A stretch of 64,000 nucleotides of DNA from Croceicoccus sediminis (GTDB lineage Bacteria; Pseudomonadota; Alphaproteobacteria; Sphingomonadales; Sphingomonadaceae): assembly GCF_007570835.1 (NCBI RefSeq), contig NZ_SUNC01000001.1, positions 992,001 through 1,056,000 of the forward strand. The letters are read 5' to 3'. A program made the position numbers and the translations under genes. Position 1 is the stretch's first letter, and the number at the start of each line of letters is the position of its first letter. The notes beneath the pieces were generated by a model. It saw nothing but the letters and a program-made list of their open reading frames with translations, made no database searches and was not told where the DNA came from. Below are positions 9,191-16,952 of this stretch, in pieces.

Positions 9191-9985
9191 TCACCCCAAG
9201 GCCTCATCCAGCCGGCGACCGATGATCGATGCCGTTGCCTTCATGGTTGCCAGGTGCAATTCGACAACCTCGGCCAAGGTGGTGCGGCTGCTGGGCCAGG
9301 TCAGGTTCAGCGCTGCTATCGCTTGTCCAGCCGAATAGATAGGCACCGCCAACGACCGCCGCCCGTCTGCCCGCACCGCATCGTAGGTGCGATCCGGCCA
9401 GAAATGCACCGGGTCGCGGGCAGAATAGCCTTGTCTACGGGTTTGCTCCACGATCGATTCCAGCAGGCGCTCGCCTTCGGGATCGGCCTGTGCGGGGCGG
9501 ATTCGCTCGATAATCGCCTCGCGCTCCATCGCGCTGCAAGCCGCCAGGTAAGCCCGCCCCGTTGCCGTATGCACATAGCTCAGCTTCAGGCCGACCGGGC
9601 CGAGAACCGCGGAATCCAGCCGCACGATAGGTCCGTTGGTCTCGATCACCTCGATATATTCCATCCGCGGCGCCGCGATCACTGATGGCCACATGACCCT
9701 CTTGCTGAGGTCGGCAAGGAAGGGCGAGGCGATCTCCGCCAGCTTGTCCGTGATGTCGGGCGGCTGGCCGGTAAATTTCAGGGCGCCCGCGACATAGGCG
9801 CCATCGGCCATGCGCTGCCACACCATGCCCCCTTCCGAGAGGGTTTTGAGGATGCGCAAAAGGGTGGCCTTGGGCAGCCCCGTGGCCTGGTTGAGTTCAT
9901 TGAGGCTCATGCCGCGACGGGCCCGGATTGCACCGATAACCTCCAGCGCGCGCTCTACCGCGCGGATCGTCTTTACTTCGGCCAC
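9191..9985 (-). CDS. IclR family transcriptional regulator
   Basis: A 264-residue regulator. The N-terminal winged helix-turn-helix is seen in residues about 5-65 (RALEVIGAI ... SLNELNQATGLPKATLLRILKTL), followed by the GAF-like effector-binding domain (SYVHTATGRAYLAA, then a C-terminal ALNLTWP segment). Proteins of this family sense small aromatic or organic acids and act on divergent promoters. The gene sits between two oppositely oriented catabolic operons, and palindromes TTTCAC-N3-GTGAAA lie 14 bases upstream of its start and 35 bases after its end, which suggests that it controls both operons and itself. Confidence 0.92.
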   Translation of the reverse strand: MAEVKTIRAVERALEVIGAIRARRGMSLNELNQATGLPKATLLRILKTLSEGGMVWQRMADGAYVAGALKFTGQPPDITDKLAEIASPFLADLSKRVMWPSVIAAPRMEYIEVIETNGPIVRLDSAVLGPVGLKLSYVHTATGRAYLAACSAMEREAIIERIRPAQADPEGERLLESIVEQTRRQGYSARDPVHFWPDRTYDAVRADGRRSLAVPIYSAGQAIAALNLTWPSSRTTLAEVVELHLATMKATASIIGRRLDEALG

Positions 9986-9999
9986 GAAAATCCTCCCAG

Positions 10000-10014
10000 T
10001 TTCACCACGTGAAA
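10000..10014. promoter_or_regulatory. Inverted repeat TTTCAC-N3-GTGAAA, probable IclR operator 2
   Basis: The sequence is TTTCACCACGTGAAA, a perfect 6-3-6 palindrome in the gap between the IclR start (9985) and the UPF0261 gene (10110). It shares both half-sites with 9142-9156. Its position suits autoregulation and control of the rightward operon. Confidence 0.65.
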
Positions 10015-10109
10015 TAGAGTTATGATTGGCGTTTAGTCAAATGACGAAATCTGGTTTGTGTCGTGGCAGAAGTTCCGCGCGATCGGAACCGCCTGAGAGG
10101 ACCTGAGCA

Positions 10110-11321
10110 ATGTCGAAGCCCAAAGTGATGATGATCGTCACGAACGATTCCAAGCATGAGGAAGCGGCTTTCGTGCGCGGCGTGCTAGAAGGCGATGGCT
10201 GCGACGTCATCCATCTCGATTGCAGCATCCGCCGCTATGTCGAAGGTGCAGAGATCACCCCGATGCAGGTTGCCGAGGCTGGTGGGCACACGATCGAACA
10301 GGTCCGCGCGCTGGGTCACGAAGGCAAGTGCCAGGCGGTGATGATCGAGGGCGCAATTAAGCAGGCAATGAAGACCCATGCCGAACAAGGCCTGTCGGGC
10401 GTGATTGCCGTAGGCGGTTCGATGGGTACCGGGCTGGCAGGCTTCGTGATGCAGGCGCTGCCTTATGGCCTGCCAAAGCTCATCGTCTCTACCATGGCCT
10501 CCGGGTTTGTCGCGCCATACATCGGCGTGAAGGACATCGCGATCATGAATTCGGTTACCGACATCTCGGGCCTGAACACCATTGCGCGCGACGTTTATCG
10601 CAATGCCGCCAATGCCGTTGCAGGAATGGCCAAGGGTTACTTACCGGAAGCAAGCTCCGGAAAACCGCTGGTCCTGATGACCATGCTTTCCACTACGGAG
10701 AAAACCGTACGCCCTATTCGCGAGGCGCTGGAGGCCGATGGCTGCGAGGTGATGGTGTTCCACTCTTCCGGCGCGGGCGGGCCGACGCTCGATTCCATCG
10801 CGGCCGACAAGGACGTGGCACTGGTGCTCGACCTGTCGGTTACCGAAATCGGCGACTACCTGCAAAACGGCCTCGCCAATGGCGGGCCGGATCGCGGCAA
10901 GGCGGGATTGCAAAAGGGCGTGCCGACCATCTTTGCCCCTGGCAACGCCGACTTCGTGATCGCTGGCCCTCTGGAAGAGGCGGAGAAGACCTTTCCCGGC
11001 AAGCGTTATCACAAGCATAATCCCGCACTGACTGCAGTGCGCACCGAAATGCCCGAACTGAAGCAGCTGGCCGACCATCTCGCGGGCATGTTTGCCGAGG
11101 CGAATGGCCCGATCAGCTTCTTCGTCCCCCTTGGCGGGTTTTCCAACCATGACAGCCCGGATGGACACATCCACGATCCCGACATGCCCAAGCCCTTTGC
11201 CGACTATGTCCGCAGCGTCATGCCGGCCAATGTCGATCTCCATGTCGAGGATGGCCATTTCAACGATGAGACGTTCGCCAATGCGATCCTCGCCAAGGCC
11301 CGTGAGTACCTGGCAGCATGA
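10110..11321 (+). CDS. UPF0261 / Tm-1-like ATP-binding domain protein
   Basis: A 403-residue protein of the UPF0261 (Tm-1-like) family, recognised from the N-terminal VMMIVTNDSKHEE, the glycine-rich GVIAVGGSMGTGLAG, the TMASG segment and the C-terminal FVPLGGFSNHD with a conserved HFND. The family has a nucleotide-binding fold; plant Tm-1 binds ATP. In many bacteria a TIM-barrel, PEP-hydrolase-like partner gene sits next to it, but none is visible here. The stop overlaps the start of the biotin carrier gene (ATGA), so it belongs to the carboxylase operon. It is the only candidate in the operon for ATP-dependent activation (for example phosphorylation) of a ketone substrate before carboxylation. 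That assignment is inference. Confidence 0.85.
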   Translation: MSKPKVMMIVTNDSKHEEAAFVRGVLEGDGCDVIHLDCSIRRYVEGAEITPMQVAEAGGHTIEQVRALGHEGKCQAVMIEGAIKQAMKTHAEQGLSGVIAVGGSMGTGLAGFVMQALPYGLPKLIVSTMASGFVAPYIGVKDIAIMNSVTDISGLNTIARDVYRNAANAVAGMAKGYLPEASSGKPLVLMTMLSTTEKTVRPIREALEADGCEVMVFHSSGAGGPTLDSIAADKDVALVLDLSVTEIGDYLQNGLANGGPDRGKAGLQKGVPTIFAPGNADFVIAGPLEEAEKTFPGKRYHKHNPALTAVRTEMPELKQLADHLAGMFAEANGPISFFVPLGGFSNHDSPDGHIHDPDMPKPFADYVRSVMPANVDLHVEDGHFNDETFANAILAKAREYLAA

Positions 11322-11788
11322 GCAAATTGCCCCTTACCCCTGAAGCCGTGTCCGAGATCGTCGCGATAATCGATGGCAGCGGCTACGACCGGCTTGATAT
11401 AAGGACCGACGCCTTTCGCCTGCGCCTCGACCGGGGAAGCACAGAGGGCGGTTCAACTGGTGGCTGGACGCAGGACTGGGCTTTCTCCGAAACCGAGGCC
11501 ACCGCTGGCGGTGAGAAGGTTGCCGCGGTTGAACAACTGCCCGATGGCCTGCTGGCCGTTGCCGCCCCGCTTCCCGGCGCCTTCTACCGCTCGCCGCAAC
11601 CGGGCGCGCCGCCTTTCGTGGAAGTGGGCGACACGGTGGACGAGAATACCGTGGTGGGCATCATCGAGACGATGAAGCTGATGAACCCGGTGCACGCCGG
11701 ATGCGCGGGCACGATCGAGAAAGTCGTCGTGGAAAATTCCGAAATGGTCGATGGCGGGGTCACGATCATGCATGTGCGGCCTGCGTGA
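11318..11788 (+). CDS. Biotin carboxyl carrier protein
   Basis: A 156-residue carrier. The C-terminal half is a biotinyl domain with the attachment motif ETMKLMN, so biotin would be linked to Lys120, and it closes with the usual TIEKVVVENSEMVDGG turn. The N-terminal part is a linker domain like that of acetyl-CoA carboxylase AccB. The gene overlaps the upstream UPF0261 gene by four bases and is followed after 11 bases by biotin carboxylase and then a carboxyltransferase, so it is the mobile arm of a dedicated three-subunit carboxylase. Confidence 0.93.
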   Translation: MSKLPLTPEAVSEIVAIIDGSGYDRLDIRTDAFRLRLDRGSTEGGSTGGWTQDWAFSETEATAGGEKVAAVEQLPDGLLAVAAPLPGAFYRSPQPGAPPFVEVGDTVDENTVVGIIETMKLMNPVHAGCAGTIEKVVVENSEMVDGGVTIMHVRPA

Positions 11789-11799
11789 CGGAGCGGGGC

Positions 11800-13134
11800 A
11801 TGATCAAGCGCCTCTTCATCGCCAATCGCGGCGAAATCGCCCTGCGGATCATCCGCACGGCGCAGCGCCTTGGCATTACCACCATCCTTGGCGCCTCGCA
11901 GGCCGATGCCACCAGCTTACCTGCCTTGCAGTCTGACGAGGTGGCCATCGTGGGCCCTGCCCCGTCGAACCAGAGCTATCTCGATGTCGATGCCGTCATC
12001 GCTGCGGCCAAGGCTTCGCGCGCCGACGCCATCCATCCCGGCTATGGTTTTCTGTCTGAGAACGCCCGCTTCGCGCAAGCCGCGGCCGATGCCGGGATCG
12101 TGTTCGTCGGCCCCGATATCTCCAGCCTGAACGCGATGGGCGACAAGCTCATGGCGCGCAAGGTCGGGATCGAGGCTGGCCTTCCTGTCGTGCCCGGAGG
12201 GGAAGCCGCTGACAAGGACGCGGCACTGGCCCGGGCCGAGGAAACCGGCTTTCCCGTGCTGCTGAAGGCCGTGTCCGGCGGCGGCGGCAAGGGCATGCGC
12301 CGCGTCGACCGGGCGGAAGACCTGTCGGCAGAAATCGACACCGCCATGGCAGAAGCGCAGGCGAGCTTCGGCGACCCGCGTATATACGTGGAACGCTTCA
12401 TCGCAAGCGGCCGCCACGTGGAGGTTCAGGTGCTGGGCGATGGCAAGACGGCCATCCATCTCGGCACGCGCGACTGTTCGATCCAGCGGCGATTTCAGAA
12501 GCTGGTCGAAGAGGCCCCCGCCCCCGCCATTCCGGACGACAAGCGCGCCGCAATCGAAGAGGCCGCCGTACGCCTTACGCGCCACCTCAACTACAAGGGC
12601 GCGGGTACGGTCGAGATGCTCGTCGATGCCGAAACCTTCGACTTCTACTTTCTCGAAATGAACGCTCGCATCCAGGTGGAGCATCCGGTGACCGAAGCCA
12701 TCACCGGCGTAGACCTGATCGAGCAGCAGATCCTCATCGCAGACGGCAATCCGCTTGGCATCAGGCAAAACGATCTCCTCCCCGTAGGTCATGCCATCGA
12801 AGTGCGGATCAATGCCGAAGACCCGGATGCCGATTTCCGGCCGTCCCCCGGAACGATTACGCGCGCCGCATGGCCCGCCGGTCCCGGCATCCGGGTCGAC
12901 ACGCATATCGCGACGGGCGGCAAAGTGCCGCCGTTCTACGATTCGCTGATCGGCAAGCTCATCGTCCATGCCGCCACGCGCGAAGAGGCGGTCGCTAAAC
13001 TCGGCATGGCTCTCGCCACGATGGCGATAGAGGGCATCACCACTACGGCTGGCCTGCACGCGAAAATCGCCGCCGACGAGGCCTTTCGCAAAGGCGGCGT
13101 CGACACCCGCTTCTTCAAGGAGTTCGCGTCATGA
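11800..13134 (+). CDS. Biotin carboxylase subunit
   Basis: A 444-residue complete biotin carboxylase. It opens with IKRLFIANRGEIALRI, has the ATP-grasp glycine loop SGGGGKGMR, and the conserved EMNARIQVEHPVTE block that holds metal and catalytic residues. It uses ATP and bicarbonate to carboxylate biotin on the neighbouring carrier protein. The start at 11800 follows a GAGCGGGG-like site; an in-frame start at 11701 would lie inside the carrier gene and add unrelated residues. The stop overlaps the carboxyltransferase start (ATGA). A housekeeping role is unlikely given the operon context. Confidence 0.94.
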   Translation: MIKRLFIANRGEIALRIIRTAQRLGITTILGASQADATSLPALQSDEVAIVGPAPSNQSYLDVDAVIAAAKASRADAIHPGYGFLSENARFAQAAADAGIVFVGPDISSLNAMGDKLMARKVGIEAGLPVVPGGEAADKDAALARAEETGFPVLLKAVSGGGGKGMRRVDRAEDLSAEIDTAMAEAQASFGDPRIYVERFIASGRHVEVQVLGDGKTAIHLGTRDCSIQRRFQKLVEEAPAPAIPDDKRAAIEEAAVRLTRHLNYKGAGTVEMLVDAETFDFYFLEMNARIQVEHPVTEAITGVDLIEQQILIADGNPLGIRQNDLLPVGHAIEVRINAEDPDADFRPSPGTITRAAWPAGPGIRVDTHIATGGKVPPFYDSLIGKLIVHAATREEAVAKLGMALATMAIEGITTTAGLHAKIAADEAFRKGGVDTRFFKEFAS

Positions 13135-14609
13135 GCGCGATCACGCTGACCGACGTGTCGATTCGTGACGGCAACCAGTCGCTGTGGGGCGCGACCGGCC
13201 TTTCCACCGCGCAGATCCTGGAAGTTGCCGGCCTGCTCGATCGCGTCGGTTTTGAAGCGATCGACTTCATCTCATCCAGCCACATGGCCGTGGCGGTGCG
13301 CTATTTCCGCGACAACCCCTGGGAACGCATCCGCCGGGTGCGCGCAGCGATGCCGCGCACGCCGTTGCAATTCATCACCACCGGTCTGCGGTTTATCGCC
13401 TGGCAACAGGCCGATCCCGAATTCATGCGCCTGGTTTACCGCCGCTTGCAGGCCAACGGCATCCGCAAGTTCATCATGCTCGATCCGATGCACGATGTCG
13501 AAGCCGTGCTGGCGGCGAGCAAGCTGGTGAAGGAGGAAGGCGAGGCGACCGTGATGGGCGCGCTCACCTTCACCCTGTCCGAAGTCCACACAGACCAGTT
13601 CTACGCCGGTTTCGCCGCCAAACTGGCGAAAAGCGAAGACATCGACTGTTTCTACATCAAGGATCCCGGCGGCTTGCTGTCGCCAGAACGCGCGCGCACC
13701 TTGGCCCCGGCGGTGAAAGCGGTGATCGGTAACAAGCCGCTCGAAATCCATGCGCATTGCACCATCGGCTACGGCCCGCTGGCCAGCCTGGAATCGGTGG
13801 AGAGCGGCGCTGTCGGCACGGTGCATGTCGGCATCGGCCCGCTTGGCGATGGGTCATCGCTGCCCGAAGCCTCGCGCATGGTCGCCAACTTGCGCGAACT
13901 GGGGCACGACGTTCCTATCGACGACAAGGCGCTGGCCGCCGTGTCCGATTACTGGAGCCGCCTTGCCGCCGCAGAGGGGCACCCCATAGGCCGTCCACAG
14001 AACTTCGATGCCAGCTTTCTGCGCCACCAAGTCGCAGGCGGCGTCATGACGACCACGCGCCGCCAGCTGAGCGAGCTGAACCTCGAGCACAAGTTCGACG
14101 AGGTGGTGGCCGAGACCGAACGGGTGCGTGCTGAGCTGGGGTATCCCATCATGGTCACGCCCTTCCCGCAGATGGTCATGAGCCAGGCGCTTGCCAACGT
14201 GATCGGCACGGGTCGCTATGCGCAGGTAAGCGATGAGATCCTGCGCTATGTCATGGGCAAATTCGGCCATCCGACCAGCCCGCTGGACCCGGACGTCGAA
14301 GCGGCGATCCTCGACCGGCCCCGCGCACGCGAAATCGCGGCAGAGCCTGCGTTCCCCTCGCTTCAGGAACTGCGCCGGAAATTCGGCCAGACCATGCCTG
14401 ACGAAGAATTCCTGCTGCGCGCGGTGATGCCGGAAAACCACGTCGACGCGATGCTGGCCAATGGCCCTTCAGGTGCTCGGTACAGCCCCGAAGCAGCGCC
14501 GATCCTCTCCCTTCTCAAGCAACTGGCCGAACGCCCCGCGGCAAAAGACCTCGTGGTCGACGCCAATGGCATGCGGATCGCCCTCCATGCAGGACCTGCC
14601 GTCTCATGA
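13131..14609 (+). CDS. Carboxyltransferase subunit (pyruvate carboxylase / HMGL-like TIM barrel)
   Basis: A 492-residue protein of the HMGL-like carboxyltransferase group found in pyruvate carboxylase, oxaloacetate decarboxylase alpha and transcarboxylase 5S. Visible features are VSIRDGNQS near residue 9 (metal-binding Asp), IKDPGGLL (the position of the carbamylated lysine in relatives is the Lys) and EIHAHC with the two metal His. It ends without a fused biotinyl domain, because the carrier is a separate gene upstream. The acceptor is not pyruvate-specific by context: next to a phosphatase and a beta-keto acid cleavage enzyme, carboxylation of an aromatic ketone methyl group to a beta-keto acid is more likely. 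The gene overlaps both neighbours by ATGA. Confidence 0.88.
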   Translation: MSAITLTDVSIRDGNQSLWGATGLSTAQILEVAGLLDRVGFEAIDFISSSHMAVAVRYFRDNPWERIRRVRAAMPRTPLQFITTGLRFIAWQQADPEFMRLVYRRLQANGIRKFIMLDPMHDVEAVLAASKLVKEEGEATVMGALTFTLSEVHTDQFYAGFAAKLAKSEDIDCFYIKDPGGLLSPERARTLAPAVKAVIGNKPLEIHAHCTIGYGPLASLESVESGAVGTVHVGIGPLGDGSSLPEASRMVANLRELGHDVPIDDKALAAVSDYWSRLAAAEGHPIGRPQNFDASFLRHQVAGGVMTTTRRQLSELNLEHKFDEVVAETERVRAELGYPIMVTPFPQMVMSQALANVIGTGRYAQVSDEILRYVMGKFGHPTSPLDPDVEAAILDRPRAREIAAEPAFPSLQELRRKFGQTMPDEEFLLRAVMPENHVDAMLANGPSGARYSPEAAPILSLLKQLAERPAAKDLVVDANGMRIALHAGPAVS

Positions 14610-15460
14610 GCCTGATCACGGATCAACTGGCCCAGCGTATCGCATCGGCCAAGGCCTTCATCTTCGACATGGATGGCACCATTGCGCTGGGCAACGCCGC
14701 GTCCGGCGGGCACGAGGCCCTGCCCGGCGCGATCGAACTGCTGGATGCGATCCGCAGGCTCGGCAAACCTTTTCGCGTGTTCACGAACGGCACCGGCAAG
14801 CCCCCGGCGATCTATGCAGCGGGTCTGCGGCAGGCCGGCTTCGACATCGCCGACGACGAGTTCATGACCCCGTCCACCGCCGCGGCGATCTGGTTCGAAC
14901 AGCAGGGCATCGGCAAGGTCCGCGTGCTCGGCCGTGACGGGGTTGCCGCGCCGCTGCGCGAACGCGGGATCGAATGCGTGGAGCCTGCTGCCGAGGCAAG
15001 CGGTGTCGAGGCGGTCTACACCGGCTGGTTCCGGGAATTCACCTTCCCGGATCTGGAAGCGGCCTGCAAATCGATATGGGACGGGGCGATCCTCACATCC
15101 GCCAGCCACGTGCCGTTCTTCGCCACCGCCGACGGGCGCGCGATCGGGGCCAGCTTTGCCCTCAACGTCATGATCCAGTCGCTTACCGATACCGAGTTGA
15201 CCGTGCTGGGCAAGCCATCGGTGACTGCCTTCAATTCCGCACTGGCGGGCATGGGCCTGTCCCCGGCAGACAGCCGCGACGTCGTCATCGTCGGAGACGA
15301 TCCCGTCCTCGAAATCGGCATGGCCAAGGCCACCGGTGCGTTTGGCGTGGGGATGACCACCGGCCTGATGAAGCGCGACACGATCGACCAGCTGCCGCCG
15401 GAACAACGACCCGAACTGCTGATCGACGATCTTGCCACCCTGCACGCCGTCATCTCGTGA
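14606..15460 (+). CDS. HAD-IIA family phosphatase
   Basis: A 284-residue NagD-type HAD hydrolase. Motif I is FDMDGT with the nucleophile Asp21 and acid/base Asp23, followed by VFTNGTGKP (motif II Thr), GKPS (motif III Lys) and VGDDPVLEIGMA (motif IV). Proteins of this type dephosphorylate small phosphorylated metabolites using magnesium. It overlaps the carboxyltransferase gene by four bases. In the acetovanillone pathway of Sphingobium a phosphatase (AcvF) acts with a biotin-dependent carboxylase (AcvCDE); the same gene partnership here suggests the same kind of step. That is inference from context. Confidence 0.88.
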   Translation: MSLITDQLAQRIASAKAFIFDMDGTIALGNAASGGHEALPGAIELLDAIRRLGKPFRVFTNGTGKPPAIYAAGLRQAGFDIADDEFMTPSTAAAIWFEQQGIGKVRVLGRDGVAAPLRERGIECVEPAAEASGVEAVYTGWFREFTFPDLEAACKSIWDGAILTSASHVPFFATADGRAIGASFALNVMIQSLTDTELTVLGKPSVTAFNSALAGMGLSPADSRDVVIVGDDPVLEIGMAKATGAFGVGMTTGLMKRDTIDQLPPEQRPELLIDDLATLHAVIS

Positions 15461-15566
15461 GGGCCACGCCAAACGATTGATAGCGATGCCAGCATTTGAA
15501 CCAGAGGCGACGCGTGCCTGAGCGCACGATGACCCCGTCCCTCACCCTCGAGCCGAGAGATATCCG

Positions 15567-16475
15567 ATGTCTTCACAAATCGATCTGAACAACCGCCGCA
15601 TGCTCACCATCGCACCTACCGGTGGCATGTCGATGAAGAGCGCCAACCCGGCCCTGCCCACCCAGCCGCAGGAAATCGCCGACGTCGTCGCAGCATGCAG
15701 CAAGGCTGGCGCCTCGATCGCCGCGATTCATGCCCGGCGGCCGGACGATCAGGCCACCTGTAATCCGGACATCTATTCCGACATCAACGCGCGCATTCGG
15801 GCCAAGTGCGACATCATCATCAACAACTCCACCGGCGGCGGCAATTCCGGAGACATGCTGGTCGACCGCGGCGATGGCCTTTTCGAAACCGATTTCGAGG
15901 AACGCCTGCGCGGCTGCGATGCGGAGGGCGCGGAAATGTGCACCTTCGACGGTGTGACCGTGGCGGATTGCAACGGGGGCGAACGCGAAGTGGTGGTGAT
16001 CACGACCCCTTCGCGCTGCGAAACCCTGGCGAAGCGCATCATCGACAAGGGCAAGAAGCCGGAGTGGGAAGTGTTCAGCCCTGAGCATATCCTGCAAGAC
16101 GTCACTCGCCTGATCCAGAAGGGCTATGACAAGCCGCCCTATTACATCAACATGGTGCTGGGCGGCGACATGGGCTTTCAGGGGGCCATGCCCTATTCAG
16201 CCGACATTCTCGATTTCATGGTGAAATGCCTGCCCCCGCAATCGATCTGGTGCGTGTCCGGCATCGGCCCGGCGCAGCTACCCGCTTCGACGCAGGCCCT
16301 GCTGCTCGGCGGCCACGTTCGCGTGGGACTGGAGGACAACCACTATTATGCACGCGGGGTAAAGGCCACCAATCTCATGCTGGTCGAACGCCAGGTTCGC
16401 ATCATGGCGGAACTGGGGATCGAGCCGATGTCTGCCGCACAGTCCCGGGAAGTGCTGGGCCTCAATCCGATCTGA
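15567..16475 (+). CDS. BKACE (DUF849) beta-keto acid cleavage enzyme with altered metal site
   Basis: A 302-residue TIM-barrel protein of the BKACE family, seen from IINNSTGGG, the YINMVLGGDMGF block and VGLEDNHYY near the C-terminus. The family transfers the acyl part of a beta-keto acid to CoA from acetyl-CoA, giving acetoacetate. The usual zinc motif is His-x-His-x-Arg-Asp; here the stretch reads A-A-I-H55-A-R-R, so the first His is Ala and the Asp is Arg. The Glu of VGLEDN is present. Aroylacetate cleavage would be expected from its place behind the carboxylase. It begins 106 bases after the phosphatase gene and ends just before a hairpin terminator. Confidence 0.87.
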   Translation: MSSQIDLNNRRMLTIAPTGGMSMKSANPALPTQPQEIADVVAACSKAGASIAAIHARRPDDQATCNPDIYSDINARIRAKCDIIINNSTGGGNSGDMLVDRGDGLFETDFEERLRGCDAEGAEMCTFDGVTVADCNGGEREVVVITTPSRCETLAKRIIDKGKKPEWEVFSPEHILQDVTRLIQKGYDKPPYYINMVLGGDMGFQGAMPYSADILDFMVKCLPPQSIWCVSGIGPAQLPASTQALLLGGHVRVGLEDNHYYARGVKATNLMLVERQVRIMAELGIEPMSAAQSREVLGLNPI

Positions 16476-16484
16476 TCCCTTGCG

Positions 16485-16520
16485 GAAAGGCGCTGCTGGC
16501 CTAAGCCAGCGGCGTCTTTC
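16485..16520. terminator. Hairpin terminator between convergent genes
   Basis: GGCGCTGCTGGC (16489-16500) pairs with GCCAGCGGCGTC (16505-16516) around the loop CTAA, with 10 of 12 pairs, followed by TTTCTC on the plus strand. It lies 13 bases after the BKACE stop and just before the stop of the convergent thioesterase gene. Confidence 0.7.
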
Positions 16521-16952
16521 TCACGCAAAGGCGTTACGGACCGCATCCGGAACACGTTCCGCCTTCATGCCGCCGGTTCGCGATGCGTCCGCAACGGTCC
16601 AGACGCGCTTCTCGACACCCGATACGCACAGTTCGCCATCCTTCAGCAGCCGATGCGCGATTGTGAAACTGCTGTTCCCGAAATCCGGCGCGGCCGCTTC
16701 AAGCGTGACCACGTCGCCATAGGCGGCGGGACGAACGAACTTGGCTGAAAGGTCCACCATGGGATAGCCGACCACGCCTCGTTCCTTCAGCATGTCGCGC
16801 TTGCGAACGCCCAGCGCCTGCTCAAAGAGAATGATCGTGCTTTCGCCAAACATTTCGAGGAAGCGAGGCGCATAGACGATACCGGCCGGGTCACAATGCC
16901 CCCATTCGATGCGGTATTCACGGGTCAGGAATGGCGTAAAATCTGATGTCAT
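16521..16952 (-). CDS. Hot-dog fold acyl-CoA thioesterase, 4-hydroxybenzoyl-CoA thioesterase-like
   Basis: A 143-residue protein with the signature EWGHCDPAGIVYAPRF, in which the Asp after His-Cys is the catalytic residue position in 4-hydroxybenzoyl-CoA thioesterases. The length is normal for the family. It converges on the BKACE gene across a shared terminator. If BKACE makes an aroyl-CoA, this enzyme would release the free aromatic acid and CoA, completing the pathway. The alternative is a general acyl-CoA thioesterase unrelated to the cluster. Confidence 0.87.
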   Translation of the reverse strand: MTSDFTPFLTREYRIEWGHCDPAGIVYAPRFLEMFGESTIILFEQALGVRKRDMLKERGVVGYPMVDLSAKFVRPAAYGDVVTLEAAAPDFGNSSFTIAHRLLKDGELCVSGVEKRVWTVADASRTGGMKAERVPDAVRNAFA

